Below are positions 1 to 7,782 of a stretch of DNA of 43,939 bases, piece by piece. A program made the position numbers and the translations under genes. Position 1 is the first letter of the stretch. The number at the start of each line of letters is the position of its first letter. Origin of the DNA: Cyanobacteriota bacterium (GTDB lineage: Bacteria > Cyanobacteriota > Vampirovibrionia > Gastranaerophilales > UBA9971); the NCBI GenBank assembly GCA_022703625.1, contig JAKLDH010000009.1:1-43939 (forward strand), given 5' to 3'. The notes beneath the pieces are model-generated. The model was not told where the DNA came from, searched no databases, and was given only the letters and a program-made list of their open reading frames with translations.

Positions 1-999
1 TTAGATAAATGTTATATTATAGCCGAGATTGGCGGTAATTTTACTACTTATGAAGAAGCGATAAAGCTTATTGATGCGGCAAAATATGCCGGTGTCGATG
101 CGATTAAGCTTCAAACCTATAAGGCTGAAACTATATCAAGTAGAAATGCTTTTTTTGATATGGAAAATACCGGAAAAATATCTCAGTATGAATATTTTAA
201 AAAATATGAACTTTCAAAAGAATTACATAAAAAAATATTTGATTATGCTGATTCAAAGGGCTTAGACTGGTTTTCCACGCCGTCGCACCGAACTGATGTT
301 GATATGTTAAATTCTTTAGGCGTCAAAGTTCATAAAATTGGCGCTGATGATGCGACAAATATTCCTTTCTTAAAATATGTTGCCGCAACGAAACTTACTG
401 TATTGCTTTCAACCGGTATGTGCAATTTAGAAGAAGTTAAAAAAGCAGTTAATGCAATTTTGGAACAAGGAAACGATAAAATTGTAATTTTCCATACAGT
501 TTCAGGATATCCGACTTATCCCGAATACGTCAATTTAAATGTTATAAATACTTTTAAAAAAGAATTCCCCGAAATTCCAATAGGGTTTTCCGATCATACG
601 CTTACGCCAATGGCTTGTATCGCCGCAGCAACAATGGGAGCGCAGGTTTTAGAGAAACATTTTACTCTCGATAAAAACGCTGAAGGTCCGGATCATATGA
701 TTTCTGCGACTCCTGACGAGATGAAATACATTGTTGATTCAGTGAGAGAAATTGAAAAAATGAAAGGTTCCTCTGTTAAAATGCCTGTTGGCGCAGAAAT
801 TCAGAATAGAATAAATAACAGAAAAAGTATTGTTGCAATAAAAAATATTAAAAAAGGCGAACAATTTTCACTTGATAACATTGATATAAAAAGACCCGGC
901 AATGGAATTGAACCTGAATATTTAACGGAATTAACAGGCAAAATCGCATTAAAAGACTTGAAAGAGGATGAATTAATTACCTGGAGTGATTTTTCTTGA
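1..999 (+). CDS. neuB: NeuB/SpsE-type nonulosonic acid synthase, 5' end cut by window
   Basis: This is a sialic/legionaminic/pseudaminic acid synthase family protein that condenses phosphoenolpyruvate with an acylated amino sugar in the cytoplasm. Frame 1 is open from base 1, and the visible start (LDKCYIIAEIGGNF) sits inside the first strand of the NeuB TIM barrel, so only some 10-15 residues are missing. Seen motifs are AEIGGNF, DAIKLQTYKAE, a KIGADDATN segment and GFSDHT. A C-terminal SAF (antifreeze-like) domain covers roughly the last 60 residues (RKSIVAIKNIKKGEQF). Its stop overlaps the next gene by 4 bases. Order with the following genes matches spsE-spsF-spsG of Bacillus subtilis, which suggests legionaminic- or pseudaminic-type sugar synthesis, perhaps for flagellin or surface glycans. 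The exact substrate cannot be read from the sequence. Confidence 0.88.
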   Translation, partial: LDKCYIIAEIGGNFTTYEEAIKLIDAAKYAGVDAIKLQTYKAETISSRNAFFDMENTGKISQYEYFKKYELSKELHKKIFDYADSKGLDWFSTPSHRTDVDMLNSLGVKVHKIGADDATNIPFLKYVAATKLTVLLSTGMCNLEEVKKAVNAILEQGNDKIVIFHTVSGYPTYPEYVNLNVINTFKKEFPEIPIGFSDHTLTPMACIAAATMGAQVLEKHFTLDKNAEGPDHMISATPDEMKYIVDSVREIEKMKGSSVKMPVGAEIQNRINNRKSIVAIKNIKKGEQFSLDNIDIKRPGNGIEPEYLTELTGKIALKDLKEDELITWSDFS

Positions 1000-1682
1000 T
1001 AGGCATAATTATACAAGCCAGAATGGGATCAAATCGTTTGCCTGGTAAGGTTTTAAAAAAAATAGGAAATAAAACCCTCCTGGAACATATTTTTTATAGG
1101 TTATCGTTCTTAAAAACATCTGTAAAAGTTATTTTAGCTACCTCAATAAACCCTGAAAACGATATAATAGAAAGTTTTTGCTCTGAAAATAACATCACCT
1201 GCTATAGAGGCAGTGAAAATAATGTTCTGGAAAGATATTATTTATGCGCAAAAAAATATAATTTTGAGCATATAATAAGGCTTACGGCTGATAATCCTTT
1301 TACGGATATAGAAGAGCTCGATAATTTAATAAATCTTCATCTTGAAACAAAATCCGATTATTCGCATTCTTTTACAAACCTGCCAAAAGGCGTCGGCGCA
1401 GAAATTTTTACGTTTAAAACTCTGGAAAAAAGCTGTATTGAAGGAAAAGAACCTCATCATCTGGAGCATGTTAATGAGTACATACTTGAAAACCTTGATT
1501 TGTTCAAGATTACAGTTTTAAATGTGCCGAAAGAAAAAAATAAACCCGAAATAAGCCTTACAATAGACACTTTGGAAGATTATAAAAAAGCTTGTTTTCT
1601 GGTGAATAAAAGCGAAAATGAATTTATTAATATAAAAGAGCTTGTTCAATTGTTAATGCAATATGAAAAGGAGAATAATTAA
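996..1682 (+). CDS. spsF: SpsF-like cytidylyltransferase (CMP-sugar activating enzyme)
   Basis: A 228-residue nucleotidyltransferase of the SpsF / acylneuraminate cytidylyltransferase family, expected to activate the nonulosonic acid made by the upstream synthase with CTP. The N-terminal nucleotide-binding signature IIIQARMGSNRLPGKVL is complete, and RLTADNPF carries the acidic metal-site region. The start is a TTG at 996 inside the upstream stop (TTGA overlap), which indicates translational coupling. No ATG lies near the conserved N-terminus, so TTG is the sensible choice. An alternative reading is a 3-deoxy-manno-octulosonate-type cytidylyltransferase, but the QARMGS motif and the neighbours favour SpsF. 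Confidence 0.85.
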   Translation: MIGIIIQARMGSNRLPGKVLKKIGNKTLLEHIFYRLSFLKTSVKVILATSINPENDIIESFCSENNITCYRGSENNVLERYYLCAKKYNFEHIIRLTADNPFTDIEELDNLINLHLETKSDYSHSFTNLPKGVGAEIFTFKTLEKSCIEGKEPHHLEHVNEYILENLDLFKITVLNVPKEKNKPEISLTIDTLEDYKKACFLVNKSENEFINIKELVQLLMQYEKENN

Positions 1683-2585
1683 GTGAACTGTCCTGTTTGT
1701 AAAAGTGAAGACAATTTTATCTTTATGGAAGGCATATTTGATTGTGATAAAACCAAAGTGCTGGAATGCAACGGTTGCGGTATGCAGTTTTTAGATAAAA
1801 TTATGACTGAAAAAGAAGAAAGTGATTTCTATTACAATTATTATAATCGACAGGATGATCGCCAATATAAAGATATGAGCTTAAAAGATTTCCAGGATCG
1901 AGCAGTATTACAGTATGAAGACTACTTTAGGGATGTATATCTTAATTTAGTAAAAGATTCAAAAGATATTTTAGAAGTAGGTAGCGGTAGCGGAGGGTTT
2001 TTGCAATTTATTCTTAAATATTTCAAGGATAAAAATATTTCAAGCGCAGAAAGATCACAGCAAAATTTTGATTTTTTAACTAAGAATTGCAAGGAAAAAT
2101 TTAAAGATATTACTTTTTATAGAGATTCAAATGAAATAAAAGACAAAAAATTTGATTTAATCACTGCATTTGGCGTGTTTGAACACGTTAGACACAGTAA
2201 GGCTTTTTTGCAGGATTTAAAACCTTTATTAAAAGATTCAAATTCAAAATTAATAATGACTTTTCCTAATAAATATAATCCTTTTGTATATTTACACGAA
2301 TTAGAAGAATTTAAAAAGTTTTTATATATGAAAATGCACTATTATACTTTTTCTACAAAATCTTTAGAAATTTTAGCCGAAGAAACAGGTTATAACATTG
2401 AAAATATTTACTATTGGCAGGTTTGGGGACTTGATAACGCTTTTTCATGGTTAAAAAACAGAAAGCCTTCTGATTTTTGCAAATATACAAATTTTTTCTC
2501 AAAAGAAATTAATGATATGTACAAAAAAGAATTAACCCAAAATAAAATGACTGATACAATGATACTTGTATTAAACAAAAAATAG
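1683..2585 (+). CDS. Zinc-ribbon class I SAM-dependent methyltransferase
   Basis: A 300-residue predicted methyltransferase. Residues 1-35 hold two Cys-x2-Cys knuckles (CPVC and CNGC) that form a zinc-ribbon. The SAM-binding Rossmann motif I follows (DILEVGSGSGGFLQF, about residues 95-110), with ITAFGVFEHV as the later acidic/His motif. This architecture is common in surface-glycan clusters, where such enzymes methylate sugars or modify polysaccharide intermediates. The start is GTG at 1683, directly after the previous stop, with AAGGAG at 1668-1673. It lies between the SpsF-like and PseG-like genes and so is probably part of the same operon. A similar zinc-ribbon methyltransferase lies at 32530-33378. 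The substrate is unknown. Confidence 0.8.
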   Translation: MNCPVCKSEDNFIFMEGIFDCDKTKVLECNGCGMQFLDKIMTEKEESDFYYNYYNRQDDRQYKDMSLKDFQDRAVLQYEDYFRDVYLNLVKDSKDILEVGSGSGGFLQFILKYFKDKNISSAERSQQNFDFLTKNCKEKFKDITFYRDSNEIKDKKFDLITAFGVFEHVRHSKAFLQDLKPLLKDSNSKLIMTFPNKYNPFVYLHELEEFKKFLYMKMHYYTFSTKSLEILAEETGYNIENIYYWQVWGLDNAFSWLKNRKPSDFCKYTNFFSKEINDMYKKELTQNKMTDTMILVLNKK

Positions 2586-2593
2586 TCAAAAAT

Positions 2594-3547
2594 ATGTTTG
2601 GAATATGCTTGGAAGCCTCCCATCAAAAGGGATTGGGGCATTTATACAGAGCTTTAAATCTGACAGAGTTTTTAAATTCTGTTAACAAAGAATATGTTGT
2701 TTTTATTAATAATGATAAAACAGCTGTTTCAATCCTGAAAGAAAAGTCAGTTAATTTTGAAATAGTCAAACTGGTTGATTTTGAATCAGACTGGGAAACT
2801 GAATTAATAAAAAAATACAGACTTAAAACATGGATAAACGACAGGCTGGATACAGATATCAGGCATTCTCAAAATATTGTAAAAAACGGAATTAAACTCA
2901 TCGCTTTTGATGACGCAGGAAGCGGCGCAGAGCTTGCCGATATCAATTTTGCAGGACTTCCGTGTATATTTAATAGGGATTTAAAAGGGAAAAAAGTTTG
3001 TAAAGGCATACAATATCTTGTTTTAAACAAGAAAATAGATTTCTTTAAAAGAGAAAGAAACAATATCGATAATATTCTGGTAACTCTTGGAGGAAGTGAC
3101 ACTTACGGCGTAACGTTAAAAGTTGTGAACATACTGAAAGAGTTGAATAAAAAAGCTTGCGTTATAACAGGTCCGTCTTTTCAGCATAAAAACGAATTAA
3201 AAGAATTGATTAATGATGATTTTGCGATATTAGACACTGTACCATCGCTTATTGAGGAGTTTTACAAATATGATCTTGCCATAACAGGCGGCGGGGTAAC
3301 TCCTTTTGAAGCAAATGCCTGCGGACTTCCGTGTATTATAGTTGCAAACGAGCTTTTTGAAACTGAAAACGGCAAATATCTGGACAATCTAGGCTCATCT
3401 ATATTTGCGGGTTATCATGAAAATATAAATACTGAAATTTTTACAAAAGAGCTTGATATAGAAAAAATGAGTAAAATTGGACTGGAAAATATTAAAACTG
3501 ATGGTTTTGAGAATATTTACATGGAAATTTCTATTTTTCTAAAATAA
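2594..3547 (+). CDS. pseG: PseG/SpsG-like UDP-sugar hydrolase or glycosyltransferase (GT-B fold)
   Basis: A 317-residue protein of the PseG/SpsG family, which removes UDP from a 2,4-diacetamido-trideoxyhexose during pseudaminic-type sugar synthesis. Seen features are the N-terminal glycine loop with the family His (HQKGLGHLYRALNL), the hinge strand ILVTLGGSD at about residue 158, and the C-terminal UDP-binding loop AITGGGVTPFEANACGLP. Length and order fit SpsG. I see no convincing Shine-Dalgarno sequence before the ATG, which lies 8 bases after the previous stop, so it may be translated by coupling. The 3' end overlaps the convergent gene on the other strand by 17 bases. The substrate stereochemistry is inferred only. 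Confidence 0.82.
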   Translation: MFGICLEASHQKGLGHLYRALNLTEFLNSVNKEYVVFINNDKTAVSILKEKSVNFEIVKLVDFESDWETELIKKYRLKTWINDRLDTDIRHSQNIVKNGIKLIAFDDAGSGAELADINFAGLPCIFNRDLKGKKVCKGIQYLVLNKKIDFFKRERNNIDNILVTLGGSDTYGVTLKVVNILKELNKKACVITGPSFQHKNELKELINDDFAILDTVPSLIEEFYKYDLAITGGGVTPFEANACGLPCIIVANELFETENGKYLDNLGSSIFAGYHENINTEIFTKELDIEKMSKIGLENIKTDGFENIYMEISIFLK

Positions 3548-4478
3548 ACATATGAAAGGTACAATTGCCCTGATTTTGTTCATTTAATTCTATATTATCT
3601 ATTATTGGATTTATTAATTCATAGAATAAATTTATCCATTCTTCTTTAATTTCCAGCAAATCTTCATTATTTATTTTTGAAGTCATTTTTATCAATAACG
3701 GTGAAATAGGGCGAAGTCCAATATCCCACATCTTAATTATCTTTTCTGAAAGATAAGCTTTGTGTTCGATTATGTTTAAATTTGCCTTTTGAATAATTTC
3801 AGCCCACTTTTGATATGAATAAGTGTGTTGTATATTATCAGACAGTCTTCCTCTATCTATTTTTTCCAGCCATTTCCAGGATGGGTCCTTTGTTTTAAGA
3901 TACAAATTATAATAAAAAGAACTTTCCGCAAATTGCTTATCCGGAACAAAAATAAAAGCCTTTCCCTCTTTTTTTAGTATGCGTTTTATTTCTCTAAGTG
4001 TAACCTCCGGGTCGTTTAGCCAATAAATTATATTAGAAAAAATAAAGGAAAAAGATTCATTTTCAAACGCAAGTATCCCATTTCCATCGCCTAAAGTCGT
4101 AGATTTATAAATACTTAATAAATTAGCCTTATCCAGCAGGCTTTGTTTATGATCAAAGCCTGTATCAAAAACATAATTTGGTTTTCGATTTATCTTTATA
4201 AGATTTTTAATTTTTTCATCATAAGAATTGTAAATATCTATTTTGTTAAAAAAGGATTCCAAGTTAGTTGTGGACTTAAAAACATCATACTGAAGGTCTA
4301 TTCCTCCTTGAGCGGCAATAAAAGAAAAAATTCCATCTCCGCACCCAAAATCAAGAGAAGGAGATTTTATGTAATCACGATATTTATTTAACAAACAGGC
4401 ATCAATAGTTCTCCACATAGCCGTTTCAGGTCTTAGCCAATATACATTAAGAAAATTTTTAAGAACTTTTTCTTTCAT
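3531..4478 (-). CDS. Class I SAM-dependent methyltransferase
   Basis: A 315-residue protein with a SAM-binding motif (SPSLDFGCGDGIFSFIA, about residues 38-55) and a post-motif acidic region around NIIYWLNDPEVTLREI, both typical of class I methyltransferases. It lacks the N-terminal zinc-ribbon seen in the enzymes at 1683 and 32530. It is convergent with and slightly overlaps the PseG-like gene, so it lies at the end of the sugar cluster but on the opposite strand. Its upstream side faces the terminator at 4575-4611, so it probably has its own promoter in 4479-4574. A sugar or small-molecule target is likely from context, but unproven. Confidence 0.72.
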   Translation of the reverse strand: MKEKVLKNFLNVYWLRPETAMWRTIDACLLNKYRDYIKSPSLDFGCGDGIFSFIAAQGGIDLQYDVFKSTTNLESFFNKIDIYNSYDEKIKNLIKINRKPNYVFDTGFDHKQSLLDKANLLSIYKSTTLGDGNGILAFENESFSFIFSNIIYWLNDPEVTLREIKRILKKEGKAFIFVPDKQFAESSFYYNLYLKTKDPSWKWLEKIDRGRLSDNIQHTYSYQKWAEIIQKANLNIIEHKAYLSEKIIKMWDIGLRPISPLLIKMTSKINNEDLLEIKEEWINLFYELINPIIDNIELNEQNQGNCTFHMFILEK

Positions 4479-4574
4479 TTTAGAATCCTTATTTTAAAAT
4501 AATTATAATATAATTTTCCAACTTTTATTTTATATTAAAAAAACTATTTATTAGTTTACTCTGAATAAAAAGCT

Positions 4575-4611
4575 AAATACAGCTCATTTAACAACGAAAT
4601 GAGCTGTATTT
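4575..4611 (-). terminator. Rho-independent terminator of the tail-fibre-like gene
   Basis: A perfect 15-bp inverted repeat (4575-4589 with 4597-4611, loop AACAACG) built on ACAGCTC/GAGCTGT, flanked by A-rich and T-rich runs on both sides. It follows the stop of the 4619-5440 gene within 8 bases. Runs on both flanks mean it could also work in the forward direction. Confidence 0.8.
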
Positions 4612-4618
4612 TTATAAT

Positions 4619-5440
4619 TTAAAATGTTCTTTTTGCTATAAATATACATTCTCCAGTTGTGATATTTATAGACGAGCTTCCAAGTGGATAAGCGTAATAG
4701 GGATTTGTGTATTTATTAGTTACAGAATTTGAATCAAATTGTACTTTTGCCTGATTTCGATTAAACATATTGTAACCTCCTCCCCATGTTTGTACGGATT
4801 CTCGTCTTTCAGAATCTAAAGGTATCCAATTATAATTACTATTTTCTCTGAATAAGCACATTATATCAACATATTCAGTATTAACACCAGTATTAATGCT
4901 CTTTGTATAAGCAGTATTTATACTAACACTAAAAATTTCAGAACTACAGAATCCTCTTAGAACATAAGTAATAACATCAGTAACGCTGTCCTCGTCAGTA
5001 ACAGCTTCACCGAGGAATACTCTTTGTTTGACTTCCCATGAGCTTCCGTTATAAACCTCCATTGTCATTTTAGGGATATTAAAATGGTGCTGTCCTGTGG
5101 AAGGACTGGATGGTCTGGCAAATCCATAATCAGGCGCCAATGTTGTATGCCCGTATGTAATTGCGGAAGTTGACAAATCCCTGTCAACATAAAGAAAGTT
5201 TGTGGTACTGGCAGTTAAACTGCTGATAGTTTGATCTGCATCGATTTTTTCAAAATAATCAACAGTGCCAAGTTCATTGAATCCTTGCGCAAAGGTAACA
5301 ATTACCGGATCAGGCGTTGCATCGAGATTAACAGCCAGTCCTGTTCCCGCAGATAAAAAATTTGCATAACCGTTTGCATCCACGCTACCTGATAATACTG
5401 TTTGCCTTGTACAAGTAGAAGTGGTTAAAGCATAACCCAT
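4619..5440 (-). CDS. Phage-tail-fibre-like structural protein, stand-alone
   Basis: A 273-residue protein without signal peptide or membrane segments, rich in Ser, Thr, Asn, Gly and aromatic residues. Segments such as SAGTGLAVNL, TASTTNFLYVDRD, TTLAPDYGFARPS and TGQHHF followed by WEVKQRVFLGEA resemble the N-terminal half of tail-fibre/tail-collar proteins of prophages, where they form a beta-rich trimeric shaft. This is recognition from memory of that family, not a search. No other phage gene (portal, capsid, integrase, lysis) is visible near it. The gene is a complete single-gene unit: promoter 5524-5551, 5' hairpin 5464-5519, a good AGGAGAA before ATG, and a terminator. It may be a domesticated fibre, a moron or a surface or secreted fibre. 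Confidence 0.6.
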   Translation of the reverse strand: MGYALTTSTCTRQTVLSGSVDANGYANFLSAGTGLAVNLDATPDPVIVTFAQGFNELGTVDYFEKIDADQTISSLTASTTNFLYVDRDLSTSAITYGHTTLAPDYGFARPSSPSTGQHHFNIPKMTMEVYNGSSWEVKQRVFLGEAVTDEDSVTDVITYVLRGFCSSEIFSVSINTAYTKSINTGVNTEYVDIMCLFRENSNYNWIPLDSERRESVQTWGGGYNMFNRNQAKVQFDSNSVTNKYTNPYYAYPLGSSSINITTGECIFIAKRTF

Positions 5441-5463
5441 AATATTCTCCTTTCTTACTCATT

Positions 5464-5519
5464 CTTATAATTTTTATATACATATACATATACACATACA
5501 TATACATAAAAATTATAAG
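5464..5519 (-). promoter_or_regulatory. 5'-UTR stem-loop of the tail-fibre-like mRNA
   Basis: A perfect 14-bp inverted repeat (5464-5477 with 5506-5519, CTTATAATTTTTAT and its complement) encloses a 28-base loop of alternating TACATA-type repeats. It starts at about the predicted transcription start and ends some 20 bases before the AGGAGAA ribosome binding site. Its position suggests an mRNA-stabilising 5' hairpin or a translation switch. Confidence 0.6.
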
Positions 5520-5523
5520 TTTA

Positions 5524-5551
5524 ATTATAATAAATTTTCACAAAATTTCAA
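5524..5551 (-). promoter_or_regulatory. Sigma-70-type promoter for the tail-fibre-like gene
   Basis: Read on the reverse strand, TTGAAA (5551-5546) and a perfect TATAAT (5529-5524) are separated by 16 bases. The inferred start near 5517 falls at the edge of the 5' hairpin. This is the best-looking housekeeping promoter in the first 10 kb. Confidence 0.65.
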
Positions 5552-5669
5552 GTTAAATTTTATGAATTGTTTTTTACTTTAAATGATTCAGTACATAAAA
5601 AAACAGGCATGTTAAAATAGACTAATCTTGTGTTAACAAAGCGCTATATACAAGGAAATAAACAGCTTA

Positions 5670-6362
5670 ATGAATAAGACAGCAGTTATACACCAGCCCG
5701 ATTTCTTGCCGTATATGGGTTTTTTCCAAAGATTTTTAAATTCCGATCTTTGGATAATACTCGATAATGTTCAGTTTTTAAACAATAGCAAAAGCTGGCA
5801 TAACAGAGATAAGATTAAAACAGAAAATGGAGAAAAATGGTTTACTGTCGCAGTTCAGAAATGTTCTCAAAAAACCCCTATAAACGAAGTTTTGCTTTCG
5901 GATACCGGTTGGCGTGAAGATAATCTTAATTTAATTATTAATAACTACAGAAAAGCTCCTTTTTTTAATGAAATAATTCCATATATCAATAATTTATATG
6001 CTTTTCAATGCGAAAAAATGATTGATTTCAACTTAAAATCCATAGATACGCTTATGGAAATATTTAATATCAAAATAGAAAGAATTATGGCAAGCAATTT
6101 ACACCCTGAAGGAAACAAAAATGATCTTTTGATCGATTTATTAAAAAAAGTTGATGCTAAAATTTATTTATCAGGGGTTGGAGCTAAAAATTATTTAATT
6201 CCGGAATTGTTTGAAGAAGCGGGAATCCAAGTTATATGGCAGGATTTTAAACATCCGGTTTATCCTCAATTACACGGGGAGTTTATACCATATTTAAGTT
6301 CAATTGATATGTTATTTAACTGTGGAATAGAAAAATCAAGGGAAATACTAAGGAGTTGTTGA
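5670..6362 (+). CDS. WbqC-like family protein
   Basis: A 230-residue protein of the WbqC family, recognised by the N-terminal AVIHQPDFLPYMGFFQRF block, the DNVQF segment and SWHNRDKIK, with YLSGVGAKNYL further on. WbqC-like proteins occur in O-antigen and surface-glycan clusters; their biochemical role is not established, but they are thought to act in modified amino-sugar synthesis or transfer. The stop directly abuts the start of the PIG-L deacetylase, so the two are probably co-translated. This pairing supports a role in altering an N-acylated sugar. Confidence 0.85.
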   Translation: MNKTAVIHQPDFLPYMGFFQRFLNSDLWIILDNVQFLNNSKSWHNRDKIKTENGEKWFTVAVQKCSQKTPINEVLLSDTGWREDNLNLIINNYRKAPFFNEIIPYINNLYAFQCEKMIDFNLKSIDTLMEIFNIKIERIMASNLHPEGNKNDLLIDLLKKVDAKIYLSGVGAKNYLIPELFEEAGIQVIWQDFKHPVYPQLHGEFIPYLSSIDMLFNCGIEKSREILRSC

Positions 6363-6989
6363 ATGAATATACTTGCGATAGGCGCGCATTTTGATGACAT
6401 CGAACTGGGTTGCGGCGGTTCCATTGCAAAGCATACAGCTAAGGGAGATAAAGTCTATATTTATGTCGCCACAACTTCAGGTTACAGCGATTATGCAAAA
6501 CAAGCCGTAAGAGATAATGATGTTGCCTTAAATGAAGGCAAAAACGCCGCTAAAATTCTCGGAGCTGAAGTTACACGGGGAAATTGCGAAACGCTGAAGC
6601 TTGAATTTAATGACGAGTTAAATATTGATATAATCAAGCTTATAGAAGAAAAAAAAATAGATCAAATTTATACTCACTGGCATGGTGATATTCATCATGA
6701 TCACGCCGCTTTATCAAAAGCCACGCTTCAAGCAGGTCGGCATGTGAAAAGAATACTTATGTACAGAAGTAACTGGTATCAATCCCCAACAGATTTTAGA
6801 GGCAATTTTTACATTGATATAACAGAAACCTGGCATATAAAAGAAAAAGCGATACAGGCTCACGAATCTGAATATAAAAGAGTTGGAGAAAAATGGTTAA
6901 GCTTCTTTAAAAACGAAGCCCAAAATGCGGGGCAAAGAATCGGCGTACCGCTTGCCGAGGTGTTTGAGCTTATTAAGTGGATTGAATAA
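6363..6989 (+). CDS. PIG-L family deacetylase (LmbE-like)
   Basis: A 208-residue zinc-dependent N-deacetylase of the PIG-L/LmbE family. The metal and catalytic motif AHFDDIELGCGG is at residues 8-19, and the second zinc ligand motif lies in HHDHAA, near residue 120. Family members remove N-acetyl groups from GlcNAc-containing compounds or sugar nucleotides. It starts immediately after the WbqC-like stop codon and ends at a gene-poor convergent boundary with rex. Together with the WbqC-like protein it probably makes a re-acylated or free amino sugar for surface glycan; the substrate is not readable. Confidence 0.88.
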   Translation: MNILAIGAHFDDIELGCGGSIAKHTAKGDKVYIYVATTSGYSDYAKQAVRDNDVALNEGKNAAKILGAEVTRGNCETLKLEFNDELNIDIIKLIEEKKIDQIYTHWHGDIHHDHAALSKATLQAGRHVKRILMYRSNWYQSPTDFRGNFYIDITETWHIKEKAIQAHESEYKRVGEKWLSFFKNEAQNAGQRIGVPLAEVFELIKWIE

Positions 6990-6995
6990 ATTAAA

Positions 6996-7015
6996 GGGCG
7001 CCTCTAAAAACTCAA
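6996..7015. repeat. Short dispersed repeat, copy A (partner at 36174-36193)
   Basis: The 20-base sequence GGGCGCCTCTAAAAACTCAA matches GGGCGCTTCTAAAAACTCAA at 36174 with one difference. Both copies lie between genes. It lies in the 75-base convergent gap between the deacetylase and rex. Confidence 0.6.
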
Positions 7016-7064
7016 TTTTTTGAAATTTTCATAAAATAAGTCCTGTTCTGCGTAACAAAACTAA

Positions 7065-7703
7065 TTAACCTTTATTTTCATCAATTTTCATTGATAAAAT
7101 AACAAAATCAGCCGCAATATCCTGATTAGCGACAATAATTTCCTTTGGAACTTCAATATTAATCGGCGCGAAATTCCAGATTGCTTTAATCCCTGAATTA
7201 ACAGCAAGTGTCGCCATTTTTTGAGCCTCTTCGCCTGGAATTGCTATTATTACTATTTTAATATCCTGTTCGCAAACCTTTTCAGTAAACTCTGAAATAT
7301 GAAAAATCTCTTTTTCAGCTATTTTTAAACCTATTTTATGAGGGTCAACATCAAAAAGAGCAATAATATCAAGTCCATACTTATTAAAACCGGTATATTT
7401 CGCAAGCGCAAGCCCTAAACTTCCTGCCCCAATAAGAAAAGCCTTTTTGGCATTGGAAAGATCAAGAAAACTCTCAAGATGCGCCTTAAATTCTTTTGTA
7501 TTAAAACCAATTTTAGGCTTGCCGGAGTAATTTATCGCCGCAATGTCTTTTCTGACTTGTGTTTCGTCAACATCAAGCCGGCGGGCAATCTCAACGCTGC
7601 GAATATATTCTTCGCCACGTTCAAAATGCTCACAGACAATCCTGTAATACCTTGGCAATCTTCTTAAAGTGGGACCTGAGAGTTTTTTTTTCATTTTAAA
7701 CAT
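7065..7703 (-). CDS. rex: Rex redox-sensing transcriptional repressor
   Basis: A 212-residue Rex protein, a repressor that releases DNA when the NADH/NAD+ ratio rises. The N-terminal winged helix spans about residues 1-75 (SGPTLRRLPRYYRIV, RRLDVDETQVRKDIAAI). The Rossmann NAD(H) domain begins at FLIGAGSLGLALAKY, and FDVDPHKIG carries the ribose-binding acid. Length is normal for the family. It is the last gene of the hydC-hydB-hydA-rex group, 79 bases after hydA. That gap holds a dispersed repeat, and no clear Shine-Dalgarno precedes either possible ATG (residue 1 or 4). Operator-like sites in front of hydC suggest Rex controls the hydrogenase and itself. Confidence 0.95.
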   Translation of the reverse strand: MFKMKKKLSGPTLRRLPRYYRIVCEHFERGEEYIRSVEIARRLDVDETQVRKDIAAINYSGKPKIGFNTKEFKAHLESFLDLSNAKKAFLIGAGSLGLALAKYTGFNKYGLDIIALFDVDPHKIGLKIAEKEIFHISEFTEKVCEQDIKIVIIAIPGEEAQKMATLAVNSGIKAIWNFAPINIEVPKEIIVANQDIAADFVILSMKIDENKG

Positions 7704-7724
7704 GACGAATTCAATATGAGGATG

Positions 7725-7765
7725 GAAAGATTGCCACGTCGTCGCTTTCGCTCTTCCTCACATTG
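7725..7765. repeat. Dispersed 'ATTGCC...CACATTGAC' repeat inside the hyd-rex gap
   Basis: GATTGCCACGTCGTCGC followed by CTCTTCCTCACATTGAC resembles, in reverse orientation, the repeat of the form GTCATTGCGAGG...CGAAGCAATC that is scattered in many bacterial genomes. A second member is at 43525-43585. It fills most of the space between hydA and rex. Confidence 0.5.
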
Positions 7766-7782
7766 ACAAAACGCCATTTCCT

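Noticed and set aside
5476-5508. TACATA-type tract as a CRISPR or tandem-repeat array
   Set aside because: Units are six bases, imperfect and without spacers; it is the loop of a hairpin.
5628-5645. TTGTGTTAACAAAG as a Rex operator before the WbqC-like gene
   Set aside because: The half-sites are too close together; the 4-base spacer and symmetric TTCACAA/TTAACAA arms are missing, and the gene has no redox link.
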